A stretch of 64,000 nucleotides of DNA from Algoriphagus sp. Y33 (GTDB taxonomy: Bacteria; Bacteroidota; Bacteroidia; Cytophagales; Cyclobacteriaceae), in contig NZ_CP061947.1 of assembly GCF_014838715.1 (NCBI RefSeq), positions 1,054,001 to 1,118,000 of the forward strand. The letters run 5' to 3'. Position 1 is the first letter of the stretch. The number at the start of each line of letters is the position of its first letter. This document shows, piece after piece, positions 8,208 through 17,051 of the stretch. The notes beneath the pieces were generated by a model. It did not search any database. It was given only the letters and a program-made list of their open reading frames with translations, and was not told the origin of the DNA. The translations under genes were made by a program, and so were the position numbers.

Positions 8208-9236
8208 ATGAGAATTGGTAATTTCAATCTTAAGGATGATTCGGAAATTTTCATTATCGCAGAGCTGTCTGCAAATCATAATGGGAGCTTTGAAGTGGCT
8301 ATCGAAACAATTCGTGCAGCCAAGCGAGCAGGGGCTAACTGTATTAAACTACAGACTTATACGGCGGATACAATGACTATAAAGTGCGATAAAGATGATT
8401 TTTTAATCCAAGGCACTATTTGGGAGGGTCGGAATTTACATGAGTTATACACCGAGGCCTATACTCCATGGGAATGGCATAAAACCCTTTTCGAGGTTGC
8501 TGAAGAAGAAGGATTGGAGTGTTTTTCATCACCATTTGATCCTACTGCAGTAGATTTTTTGGAAACATTAAATACACCAGCTTATAAAATTGCTTCCTTT
8601 GAAATCACGGATATTCCTTTGATCGAGTATGTTGCTTCCAAGGGAAAGCCAGTTATAATTTCTACAGGAATCGCAACTAAAGAAGACATCGAGTTGGCAC
8701 TTGATGCATGCTATAAAGCAGGAAACAGGGATATCGCATTACTGAAATGTACTTCTAGCTACCCTGCACCTATCGAGGAAGCCAATATGATCATGATTAA
8801 AGATATGGCCGAAAGATACGGGGTTGTCACTGGACTTTCTGATCATACGCTTGGAATTACTGTTCCGATAGTGGCTACTTGCTTTGGTGCTAAAATAATT
8901 GAAAAACATTTTATACTCGATAAATCAATTGGAGGTCCAGATTCATCTTTTTCATTGGATGAGCAGGAATTTTCGGAAATGGTGAGAGCTGTAAGGGATG
9001 CAGAAAAAGCACTTGGCGAAGTGAATTACACACCTACGGAAAAGCAGCTTTCCGGAAGGAATTTCAGCAGATCCCTTTATGCCGTAGAAGATATTAAAGC
9101 CGGGGAGTTGATCACAGCCCAAAATTTAAGATCTATTAGGCCGGGCTTCGGACTTCATCCAAAGCATTATGAAAAGCTTTTAGACACTTACGCATCCAGA
9201 GATTATGAAAAAGGTGATAGATTTACACTCGATTAA
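8208..9236 (+). CDS. pseI: Pseudaminic acid synthase, PseI (NeuB family)
   Basis: A 342-residue NeuB-family synthase that condenses a 6-deoxy-hexosamine (2,4-diacetamido-2,4,6-trideoxy-L-altrose for PseI) with phosphoenolpyruvate. The N-terminal TIM barrel begins IAELSANHNGSFEVA and includes CIKLQTYTADTM, YKIASFEI, STGIAT and GLSDHTLG. The C-terminal SAF/antifreeze-like domain is seen as SLYAVEDIKAGELIT and RPGFGLHPKHY. The LSANHNG wording and the whole set pseB-pseC-pseF favour pseudaminic over sialic acid. Its substrate must be a free sugar, so a UDP-releasing hydrolase (PseG) is required upstream, yet none is seen nearby. Confidence 0.92.
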   Translation: MRIGNFNLKDDSEIFIIAELSANHNGSFEVAIETIRAAKRAGANCIKLQTYTADTMTIKCDKDDFLIQGTIWEGRNLHELYTEAYTPWEWHKTLFEVAEEEGLECFSSPFDPTAVDFLETLNTPAYKIASFEITDIPLIEYVASKGKPVIISTGIATKEDIELALDACYKAGNRDIALLKCTSSYPAPIEEANMIMIKDMAERYGVVTGLSDHTLGITVPIVATCFGAKIIEKHFILDKSIGGPDSSFSLDEQEFSEMVRAVRDAEKALGEVNYTPTEKQLSGRNFSRSLYAVEDIKAGELITAQNLRSIRPGFGLHPKHYEKLLDTYASRDYEKGDRFTLD

Positions 9237-9278
9237 TTTTCAATTGTTTTTTCATTTACCCTTGCATCCATTTATCAA

Positions 9279-10361
9279 ATGATATCAGTTACCAAACCAT
9301 TTCTACCTCCTAAAAATGTATATGATTCCTATTTGGAAGGCATTTGGAAGCGGCAGTGGCTGACTAATATGGGGCCGCTTGCCAGTGAGTTGGAAATGCG
9401 TATAAAAGAGCGGGAAGGGTTGAATCATCTGCTATTTGTATCAAGTGGGACTATTGCCTTGCAAATAGCCATAAAGGCCTTGGGATTGAAAGGGGAAATT
9501 ATTACCACTCCATTTTCTTTTATTGCCACCACTTCTAGCATTGTATGGGAAGGTTGTCAGCCTGTCTTTGTTGATATTGAAGAAACATCCCTGAATATTG
9601 ATGCCGATAAAATTGAAGCTGCGATTACTGAGAAAACCACCGCAATTTTGGCTACCCATGTTTACGGTAATCCATGCGACGTTGAGAGAATTGCTGAAAT
9701 AGCCCAAAAACATAACCTAAAGGTAATATATGACGGGGCACATGCTTTTGGAGTGAGGTTGAAAGGCAAGTCTATATTTGATTACGGCGATGTGTCCATT
9801 TGTAGTTTGCATGCTACCAAGCTTTATCATTCTATTGAAGGTGGTCTATTGGTGACTCAGGATAATGCGCTTCTGAAGAAAATGGAGTATATGCGTAATT
9901 TTGGTTTTGCAGGTCCTGAAAGATTTGCTGAATTAGGGATCAATGGGAAAAATTCTGAATTCCACGCAGCTATGGGCTTGGCCAATTTGGATTACCTGGA
10001 TTCTATCCTTGTACAGCGCAAGAAACTAACTGAGCGATATTGGTTACGTTTGGATAAGGCCAATTTAGTATCTCCTGTTTGGCATAAGTCTGCAACAAAT
10101 AATTTTGCATACATGCCGGTAATATTTGAGAATGAAGAGACCTTACTCAAATGTATGGAACAGTTAAAGTTAAGGGAGATTTATACCAGAAGATATTTTT
10201 ATCCGTCGCTAGCCGCAATTTTGCCTTATTTGACACCAGTCAGTATGCCTGTTACAGAAGCCATGGCGGTTAGAATTCTCTGTCTTCCGCTTTATTATGA
10301 TTTAGCAGTAGAAGAAGTAGATCTGATTTGCAGGATTATGCTCAACGCAAAAAACAACTAA
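9279..10361 (+). CDS. DegT/DnrJ/EryC1/StrS sugar aminotransferase
   Basis: A 360-residue PLP aminotransferase distinct from PseC. D152 in VIYDGAHAFG and K181 in CSLHATKLYHSIEGG are the expected cofactor residues. The N-terminal pattern ITVSKPFLPP-like (here SVTKPFLPPKNVYDSYL) and TNMGPLASELE resemble VioA/FdtB-type enzymes that aminate dTDP-keto sugars. It lies 42 bases after pseI and 10 bases before the ATP-grasp/SDR fusion gene. A second amino sugar, or an extra amino group on the same one, is suggested. The substrate cannot be fixed, because no matching dehydratase or ketoisomerase besides PseB is present. Confidence 0.85.
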   Translation: MISVTKPFLPPKNVYDSYLEGIWKRQWLTNMGPLASELEMRIKEREGLNHLLFVSSGTIALQIAIKALGLKGEIITTPFSFIATTSSIVWEGCQPVFVDIEETSLNIDADKIEAAITEKTTAILATHVYGNPCDVERIAEIAQKHNLKVIYDGAHAFGVRLKGKSIFDYGDVSICSLHATKLYHSIEGGLLVTQDNALLKKMEYMRNFGFAGPERFAELGINGKNSEFHAAMGLANLDYLDSILVQRKKLTERYWLRLDKANLVSPVWHKSATNNFAYMPVIFENEETLLKCMEQLKLREIYTRRYFYPSLAAILPYLTPVSMPVTEAMAVRILCLPLYYDLAVEEVDLICRIMLNAKNN

Positions 10362-10371
10362 AATCTAGTTA

Positions 10372-12381
10372 ATGAAATTTTATACTATTGGGATTTCCTG
10401 TATTGGAAGTGGAGTAGGTGAGTCCGTTATTAATTCCTGTCGTTTGTCGGGTTTACCATTGAAGACTGTGGGACTGGGGACAAACCCTTTCGCCTATGGG
10501 GCTTATGCATGTGATACATTTGATTACACGCCTACTATATATGCATCAGATTTTGTAGATAAGCTAATTGAAAAATGCAAAAAACATCAAATCGATCTAC
10601 TTATTCCCGGTAGAGATGATGAAGCACTGATATACGCTAAGAATAGAAAAAGATTTGCTCAAGAAAATATCGCAATCTTGGCTGCAGGTGAAGAAATAAT
10701 TTCTATTTGTAGAGACAAGGAAAGGATGAGTCTGGAGTTAAATCCAATTGTAGACGTTTTTGTTAAATGCTATGATAAAGATAATTTACAAGGACTTATT
10801 GAAAGTGGTGAAGCTGAATATCCTCTACTTGCAAAACCCCGAAGTGGTTTTGCGTCTATGGGAGTGGAGATTATCAGAAGTGAAGCAGATCTGGTGAAAA
10901 TAACCGATGATCATATTGTGCAGGAACTTGCAGTGCCCTTGCCTGATGATCCCAACTATCAACTTTATATAAATGGAATAGCCAAGAACCAGAATCCCCA
11001 GGTTTCCGAGATTTCAATACAACTAGTATTATCTCAAGAAGGAGAAATAATTGGTAAAATGGCTTCCTTTAATAAATTAAGCAACGGAGTTCCTATTGAG
11101 ATTTTACCTTATGAAAACGATCAAATCTGGGCTGTAGTGGATAAACTACTCCCTGTTTTCAAAGAGAAAGGCTTGGTGGGGCCTCTGAATATACAAGGAA
11201 GATTGACCAAGAAGGGACTCAAAATCTTTGAGATGAATCCCCGATTCACGGGGATTACAGGTATGCGGGCATTGATGGGATTTAATGAGGTAGAAGCTTG
11301 TATAAAAAGTTGGCTTAATATAGATTCGAGTGTTTACCTTAAAATCAACAATAACCGTTTTGGGATACGGCAGACTACTGATAAAGTACTCTCGTTTGAT
11401 AGAAATGAACTCGCTCAGTCACTCGCCCAACAAGTCAGTCCACGTATATTTCCCTTGACTAAGACGGTTCTAGTTACAGGAGCCTCCGGATATTTGGGAA
11501 GAAGCTTGGTAGAAGAATTACATTCCAACCAAGAGGTACGGGTAATTGCTATGGGAAGAAGTGCCGAAAAGCTAGAGAAGCTTTTTAGTAAGTCCGGAAT
11601 TGAGTTTTATGATTATTCGGCTCTTTTCAATGGCGAATTCTCGGTAGGAAATATAGACATTGTAATCCATTCGGCATTTGCAAGACCTCACTGTACTGAA
11701 ACTGAAATAGCAGAAAGCTTGGATTTTACGTCCAACTTATTTACATGCTTGGCACGACATCAGATTCCGTATATTATTAATTTATCCTCTCAGAGTGTAT
11801 ATGGTCAGACTCTTACACCATTATGGAAGGAATCTGATCCTGTAGCCCCCACTATGCCCTATTCGCAGGCTAAATATGCCTCTGAATTAATGTTAAAATC
11901 AATTTCTAAGTTGTACCCGCATATTACTACCACCTCCTTAAGATTAGCAGCAATATCTGGTGGGAAAAAGGGATTGGTTCCGGTCGATCTTCTCTCAAAG
12001 TTGGTTCTAAAGGCGGTGAGAGGTGAAAATCTTGTAATAGTTGGAGGAAAGCAAGAGTTGGAAATTATGGATGTGCGTGACGCTGTCAGATATATTGTCC
12101 GCTTCACTGAGCAAATAAATCCTTCATCAGAAGCAGTTTACAATTTGGGTGCTAATGGCATTTACAATATAATGGACATCGCTAAAATGGTTAAACGTGT
12201 AGTTGAAGATATATCTAATCAGACAGTTGTTGAATTGGAGTTGAAACCCTCAGAGGCTGATTTGAAATTTGGAATGGACTCTTCACGAATTGAACGTAAA
12301 TTGGACATATCTCCCGAATATAACCTTGAATCTACAGTAAGGTCTCTGGTTTCATTTTTTGATTCAAATCAGCGAAAATGA
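10372..12381 (+). CDS. Fusion of ATP-grasp ligase and NAD-dependent epimerase/dehydratase
   Basis: A 669-residue two-domain protein. Residues 1 to about 330 form a CarB/PylC-like ATP-grasp enzyme: N-terminal ISCIGSGVGESVI, LLIPGRDDEA, LLAKPRSGFASMGVEI and the metal-binding end IFEMNPRFTGITGMRAL. Residues about 365-669 form an extended SDR: TGASGYLG at the nucleotide site, SSQSVYG, and the catalytic pair YSQAK near residue 496. ATP-grasp enzymes join a carboxylate to an amine or thiol through an acyl phosphate, so the first half might attach an amino acid or another acid to an amino sugar. The second half would epimerise, reduce or dehydrate a nucleotide sugar. The stop overlaps the next start (ATGA). 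The fusion and its place next to an aminotransferase are notable; the function is unproven. Confidence 0.8.
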   Translation: MKFYTIGISCIGSGVGESVINSCRLSGLPLKTVGLGTNPFAYGAYACDTFDYTPTIYASDFVDKLIEKCKKHQIDLLIPGRDDEALIYAKNRKRFAQENIAILAAGEEIISICRDKERMSLELNPIVDVFVKCYDKDNLQGLIESGEAEYPLLAKPRSGFASMGVEIIRSEADLVKITDDHIVQELAVPLPDDPNYQLYINGIAKNQNPQVSEISIQLVLSQEGEIIGKMASFNKLSNGVPIEILPYENDQIWAVVDKLLPVFKEKGLVGPLNIQGRLTKKGLKIFEMNPRFTGITGMRALMGFNEVEACIKSWLNIDSSVYLKINNNRFGIRQTTDKVLSFDRNELAQSLAQQVSPRIFPLTKTVLVTGASGYLGRSLVEELHSNQEVRVIAMGRSAEKLEKLFSKSGIEFYDYSALFNGEFSVGNIDIVIHSAFARPHCTETEIAESLDFTSNLFTCLARHQIPYIINLSSQSVYGQTLTPLWKESDPVAPTMPYSQAKYASELMLKSISKLYPHITTTSLRLAAISGGKKGLVPVDLLSKLVLKAVRGENLVIVGGKQELEIMDVRDAVRYIVRFTEQINPSSEAVYNLGANGIYNIMDIAKMVKRVVEDISNQTVVELELKPSEADLKFGMDSSRIERKLDISPEYNLESTVRSLVSFFDSNQRK

Positions 12382-13847
12382 AAGTCTTAATTTTTGAAAG
12401 TTGGCACGAAGCTCCCCAGTTGGAAACAAGTCTGGAGTTGGCGGAAGAGTATGCAGAAAACGGTCATGAAGTTTATTATGTTCATATAGGAGGAATACTC
12501 CCTTATGTAGAATGGTACAATGGAATCAGCAAGGGGGTTTCCAAAAGTTTGTATCGCAAAAGTGTTCAGCACAAAATTAATTTAGCCCACAAATTAATAA
12601 ATTCTCAAATCCAAGTAGCGACTGATTCCATGCTTTCTGGTCAAGAAATAGAATCGTTAAATGAGGAATTGACATTCAAGAATCTGGAGGAGCTAAAAGC
12701 ATATGTATGGGATGGGATTGATGTTGGGTTAGCCGCTGCCTCTTCTCATATATCGGTCACCAATGATCTTGATCCGGATACCTTAGTACATAAAGAGGTG
12801 ATCAACCGAATCATTCATTCCTCTAAGATTGTTGCTACATCCTTTCAAAAATGGTTGGATAAGGTTGCTCCGGATCTGGTGCTTTTCAGAAATGGAAGAG
12901 TAGCTACTTATCGTCCAATCCTTCGTATTTGTCAAAGGGAGAAACAACAATTTTTGGTTCATGATAGGGCATGTGACAAATTCCATTATTCTCTTGGACC
13001 AACCTATAGGCATGATTGGGAAATGAGGAAAGATGAACTGGAGGAAAACTGGGAAAAGTCAGTTCTTCCTATGAGTACAAAACAAAAAATTGGCCGCGAT
13101 TTTTTTGAAGAAAGAAAAGTAAGGAAAAATGATTCGTTTACGGTATTTGCCAAGGACCAAAAGGTAGGCTTGTTGCCAAGTTCTTGGAATACGGAGAATT
13201 TCAATGTGGTTTATTTCAATTCCAGTATTTCAGAATATGCTGCCGTGGGAGATGAGGTAAACCCACATGTTCTTTTTGATTCGCAGGAGGATTCATTGGT
13301 TGAAATAGCACGCCATCTTTCCAACAGACCCAATACTAAATTATACCTGCGGCTTCATCCAAACCTGATTAATCAAAGTGGACGAGAGAAAGAATTGTGG
13401 TATAATCTTGAGTCGGATCAGATAGATGTCATCAAGCCTGATTCTCCTATTGATACGTATACACTCATAGAGCAAGCCGATTTGGTGATATGCTATCTAT
13501 CCACGGTGGGTGTAGAAGCGGCTTACAGTGGCACTCCTACCATTTCACTAAGTCATTCTTTGTATTCAAGGTTAGATGTGGTTTATCAGCCTGCTACAAA
13601 GGAAGAATTGTTTGAGTTGCTGGATACTGAAAATTTGCCTGCCAAACCCAACGAAAGATGCCTTGAATATGGTTTTTACATGAAAACTCACGGAATAAAA
13701 CATAAGTATTTCCAGGCGCTCACTCATCGCAGCGGAAGATACAAAGGAGTTGATTTGCAGAAACTTGATTTTAAACAGACAAAGAAAAAGTTAATCAGTC
13801 CGATCAAGAAAATTTATAAAAAGTTTATCAAAATGAATAAAGGCTAA
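12378..13847 (+). CDS. Capsule-type GT-B glycosyltransferase candidate
   Basis: A 489-residue protein without membrane segments. The C-terminal half has the pattern of Capsule_synth/KpsC-KpsS-like and related CMP-sugar GT-B proteins: KLYLRLHPNL, DVIKPDSPIDTYTLIEQAD, VICYLSTVGVEAAYSGTPTI. The N-terminal half (GHEVYYVHIGG, DLVLFRNGRVATYRPIL) would be the acceptor domain. This shape suggests transfer of an acidic sugar such as a nonulosonic acid. Because it directly follows the nonulosonate genes (4-base overlap with the ATP-grasp/SDR gene), I regard it as the best local candidate for the pseudaminyl-type transferase. That is inference. The family is diverse, so other sugars are possible. Confidence 0.6.
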   Translation: MKVLIFESWHEAPQLETSLELAEEYAENGHEVYYVHIGGILPYVEWYNGISKGVSKSLYRKSVQHKINLAHKLINSQIQVATDSMLSGQEIESLNEELTFKNLEELKAYVWDGIDVGLAAASSHISVTNDLDPDTLVHKEVINRIIHSSKIVATSFQKWLDKVAPDLVLFRNGRVATYRPILRICQREKQQFLVHDRACDKFHYSLGPTYRHDWEMRKDELEENWEKSVLPMSTKQKIGRDFFEERKVRKNDSFTVFAKDQKVGLLPSSWNTENFNVVYFNSSISEYAAVGDEVNPHVLFDSQEDSLVEIARHLSNRPNTKLYLRLHPNLINQSGREKELWYNLESDQIDVIKPDSPIDTYTLIEQADLVICYLSTVGVEAAYSGTPTISLSHSLYSRLDVVYQPATKEELFELLDTENLPAKPNERCLEYGFYMKTHGIKHKYFQALTHRSGRYKGVDLQKLDFKQTKKKLISPIKKIYKKFIKMNKG

Positions 13848-13857
13848 TATCCAACTA

Positions 13858-14772
13858 ATGAAAGTGAATCCAAGCAGCTCTTCTGAGGTACTGTTGAGCA
13901 TATGTTGCCTGACTTATAATCACGCAAATTTTATTGAGCAGGCAATAGAAGGATTTTTAGCCCAAGAAACAGACTTTTTGTATGAAGTTCTTATCCACGA
14001 TGATGCCTCCACAGATGCGACTACTGCAATCATACAAACTTATCAAGCTCGGTACCCTGAAATTATCAAGCCGATAATCCAGAAGGAAAATCAATGGTCT
14101 AAAGGTCTCCGTGCAGTCTCTGCCACTTATAATTTTCCAAGGGCAGCAGGGAAATACATAGCCATGTGTGAAGGTGATGATTATTGGACAGATCCAACAA
14201 AACTTCAAAAACAGGTAGACTTTTTAGAGAAGAATCCGGATTACGTCATTACCTACCATGATGCAATGGTGATAGATGACAATGAGAAAGTAATAAAAAA
14301 ATCCAAAATGCCTGATCATAGTAAAAGGGATTATTCCAAAAAAGACCTGATCGGTGGAAAAACGAATATTCTGACTTTGTCTATGGTCTTCCGTAATCTG
14401 GATATAATTAAAGAACAGGCTGAAGAGACTAGTTACTTTATGAACGGTGATAATTTTATCACCGCGCAATTAGGCTTATTTGGAAAAGGAAAATATTTCA
14501 ATGAAATCAAGCCAGCAGTTTATCGGCAACATACGGGGGGTGTTTGGTCCGATATCGGAAACGAAAAAAAGATCGCCAATAAAATCAACACCCATTATTG
14601 GATGTATCGCTACTTTACTAGAAAAGGGAATCACAATGCTGCAAAACTATATTTGCGTAAATTATCAGGTAGCGTCAGTTTGATTGACAAAAAGCATCGA
14701 TTCATTCTTGTAAAGCGAGGAATAATGGCAAAGCTTATTTCGGGGATTTCTCAATTTATTTTGAAATTTTAA
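13858..14772 (+). CDS. Family 2 glycosyltransferase
   Basis: A 304-residue inverting GT-A enzyme. The start SICCLTYNHANFIEQAIEGF and VLIHDDASTDAT give the nucleotide-binding strand and first Asp pair. CEGDDYWTDPTKLQKQ contains the metal-binding acidic motif. YRQHTGGVWS further on is typical of the subgroup that builds surface polysaccharide. There is no membrane segment, so it likely works at the inner face of the membrane on lipid-linked intermediates. It lies 10 bases after the GT-B gene and 28 before a GT4 gene. Donor and acceptor are not readable. Confidence 0.88.
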   Translation: MKVNPSSSSEVLLSICCLTYNHANFIEQAIEGFLAQETDFLYEVLIHDDASTDATTAIIQTYQARYPEIIKPIIQKENQWSKGLRAVSATYNFPRAAGKYIAMCEGDDYWTDPTKLQKQVDFLEKNPDYVITYHDAMVIDDNEKVIKKSKMPDHSKRDYSKKDLIGGKTNILTLSMVFRNLDIIKEQAEETSYFMNGDNFITAQLGLFGKGKYFNEIKPAVYRQHTGGVWSDIGNEKKIANKINTHYWMYRYFTRKGNHNAAKLYLRKLSGSVSLIDKKHRFILVKRGIMAKLISGISQFILKF

Positions 14773-14800
14773 AGTATTAGATGCCCCGCTTATTTCCTAT

Positions 14801-15994
14801 ATGAATCTTCTTTTTTACTCAAATAGATCTCCTTATAAAACTACCAGCCAAGGTGGGGCAGAGACATCTTTGCGATTGATAGCTTCTAAATTCGCAGAAT
14901 TAAATCATAGGGTAATTTATGTTGCCAGAGACGAACAGACTCCATTGAAAAAAGTAAGTCAAATCAATGGTGTCACTGTTATTCATATAAAAGAGGTTGG
15001 ATTTCCTTTTGCAAAATCCGGAATTGGAAAAAAAATAAAAGAGAGGTTCAATGAATACCTTACCTTTCTTTTGATGCCCAGCATATTAAGAAAGAATAAA
15101 ATAGAAATTGTCCATACGTATTATCTATTGCGACCATGTTTATGGTTTCTGAAATTTAAGAGGCAGAAAAATTTTGATTTTAAGCTGGTTGTCAGGATGG
15201 CGGGAATGCATTGGGAGAAATCTATTAAGTTGAAGCCTTCACTTAAAAGACAATACCAGCAAATTTTCTACCAGGCTGATTCCCTAAATTTCATATCAAG
15301 TGGCCTATATGATATGTTCTTAAAGTCTACCAGCCTATTGGACTTATCCCAAGGTTCCAAGTATTTCATCAAAGATATTGGTGTGGAACCGTCTATTTCA
15401 GAAGGTGAAAAATGGAAGTTGAACCAACGACCTATATTTAAAATACTGATGGCAACTAGGATGGCAAAGTTAGCTAAGCGTCATGATCTTCTTATTAAAG
15501 CCTTGTCGGAACTTGACGCTAGTATTGCTTGGGAGTTGACTCTTGTAGGAGAAGGGGAGAAAAAAGAAGAAATTGAGGAATTGATTTTAGATTTGAATTT
15601 GCAAAAGCGAATTCAAATCTTTCCCTTTATGAAGCAAGAAAAGCTGAAAAAGATAATGCTTGATTCTGATTTATTGTGTCTTGCTACAGATTATGAAGGA
15701 TTGAGCAAAATCATAATTGAATCTATGTCAGTAGGTTTGCCTGTGTTAGCCTCTGATGTGGTGCCCTTGAACCAATATATCATCGATGGAGACAATGGCT
15801 ATTTGGCAATTAACACCGTAATGGGTTGGAAAGAGAAATTTATACAAATTATCAAGAATAAGGAGCAATCGGAAAATGTCTCCTCCCAGGCTATTAAATT
15901 TATTAGAAATAATTACAATCCTAATAAGAATATTCTAATGTACGAAAAGGAATTTTTAAGCTTATTGGAGAGTAAATCTCAGACAACCGCATGA
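14801..15994 (+). CDS. Family 4 glycosyltransferase
   Basis: A 397-residue retaining GT-B enzyme. The acceptor half begins with LLFYSNRSPYKTTSQGGAET. The donor half has ILMATRMAKLAKRHDLLI, LVGEGEKKEEIEELI and the EX7E-type motif YEGLSKIIIESMSVGLPVLA near residue 298. It would add a hexose or hexosamine from a nucleotide sugar to the growing repeat unit. Its stop overlaps the following wzz start (ATGA), indicating translational coupling. Confidence 0.88.
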   Translation: MNLLFYSNRSPYKTTSQGGAETSLRLIASKFAELNHRVIYVARDEQTPLKKVSQINGVTVIHIKEVGFPFAKSGIGKKIKERFNEYLTFLLMPSILRKNKIEIVHTYYLLRPCLWFLKFKRQKNFDFKLVVRMAGMHWEKSIKLKPSLKRQYQQIFYQADSLNFISSGLYDMFLKSTSLLDLSQGSKYFIKDIGVEPSISEGEKWKLNQRPIFKILMATRMAKLAKRHDLLIKALSELDASIAWELTLVGEGEKKEEIEELILDLNLQKRIQIFPFMKQEKLKKIMLDSDLLCLATDYEGLSKIIIESMSVGLPVLASDVVPLNQYIIDGDNGYLAINTVMGWKEKFIQIIKNKEQSENVSSQAIKFIRNNYNPNKNILMYEKEFLSLLESKSQTTA

Positions 15995-17049
15995 AAGAAA
16001 AAGAGATTCGTTTTTCAGATATCATAAAAGCACTAAAAATAAATCGTATTCTGATATTGATAAGCGTTTTAGTTGGATTGTTTTTGGGTTTTATACAATT
16101 TTTAGGATCTCCTAACGAGTATATTTCCACGACAACACTTCTGCCTGTGATAGAACAATCCGGTAAGCTACCCGGTGGCTTGGGAAGTTTGGCTGGGCTT
16201 GCGGGGATTCAATTGAATGAAAATAGCGGGAGTACAATCCCTCCTAATCTCTACCCTGATGTCGTTAACAGTACACCTTTTGGACTTTATCTTATCAAAC
16301 AGGAGTTTTATTTTAAGGAGATTGACGAAAGCCTACTTTTAGAAGATTATTTCGTCGATTATCAGGAGCGAACACTTTTCGATAAAATCAAAAGATTTCC
16401 GTCTAATATCTTAGGACTGTTTAAGAGCGGAAATACTCCCAAAAATCCAACTGTGGAGAAGGAACAAATTCAACAAGACCCTAAAAAGTTAGCCCCGAAA
16501 GAAAGCTCCGCACTTTCACAGATCAGGAGCAGGGTGAGTGCAGAGGTAGATCTGGCGATGGGGTTGGTAACGGTCCAGGTTAAAATGCAAAACCCTGAAG
16601 TGGCTGCCAAATTAACAGAACTTACTTATAGTTACCTCTCCGAATACATTATGGATTATAAGGCAAGTGCAGATAAACGTAACTTGGCATTTATTCAAGA
16701 GAGGCTTGAAGAAGCCAAATTGAATTATGAAAAGGCTCAGCTAAACTTGGCTAATTTTAGAGACAGAAATTTTAATCTGTCCAGATCCAGCTCACAAGTC
16801 AGGGAGGAGCAACTTCAAAATGAGGTTTCGATTCAATTTAATGTGTATAATGGTTTGGCCCAAGAAGTAGAACAGGCTAAAATAAGGGTTCAACGAGCCT
16901 CCCCCGTTTTTAATGTACTTGAGCCTCCGTACGTTCCTCTTAAGGAATCGAGCCCTAAATTGATTCTGAATCTTGTGGTTTTTGGATTTTTAGCTGCAGT
17001 GCTGTCGATTTGTTACATTCTGCTCTTTAAGCCTATAGAGTTAGAATAA
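15991..17049 (+). CDS. Wzz-type chain-length regulator without kinase domain
   Basis: A 352-residue inner-membrane protein with the polysaccharide co-polymerase layout. There is a first membrane helix at about residues 18-37 (RILILISVLVGLFLGFIQFL), a long periplasmic part with coiled-coil character (ERLEEAKLNYEKAQLNLANF) and a second helix near residues 325-346 preceded by the Pro-rich PPYVPLKESSP. No cytoplasmic tyrosine-kinase domain follows, unlike the second co-polymerase at 36.3 kb. Such proteins set the chain length of Wzy-polymerised O-antigen or similar glycans. A Wzy-like protein is encoded 1.1 kb downstream, which fits. It overlaps the GT4 gene before it by 4 bases. Confidence 0.85.
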   Translation: MKEKEIRFSDIIKALKINRILILISVLVGLFLGFIQFLGSPNEYISTTTLLPVIEQSGKLPGGLGSLAGLAGIQLNENSGSTIPPNLYPDVVNSTPFGLYLIKQEFYFKEIDESLLLEDYFVDYQERTLFDKIKRFPSNILGLFKSGNTPKNPTVEKEQIQQDPKKLAPKESSALSQIRSRVSAEVDLAMGLVTVQVKMQNPEVAAKLTELTYSYLSEYIMDYKASADKRNLAFIQERLEEAKLNYEKAQLNLANFRDRNFNLSRSSSQVREEQLQNEVSIQFNVYNGLAQEVEQAKIRVQRASPVFNVLEPPYVPLKESSPKLILNLVVFGFLAAVLSICYILLFKPIELE

Positions 17050-17051
17050 TT

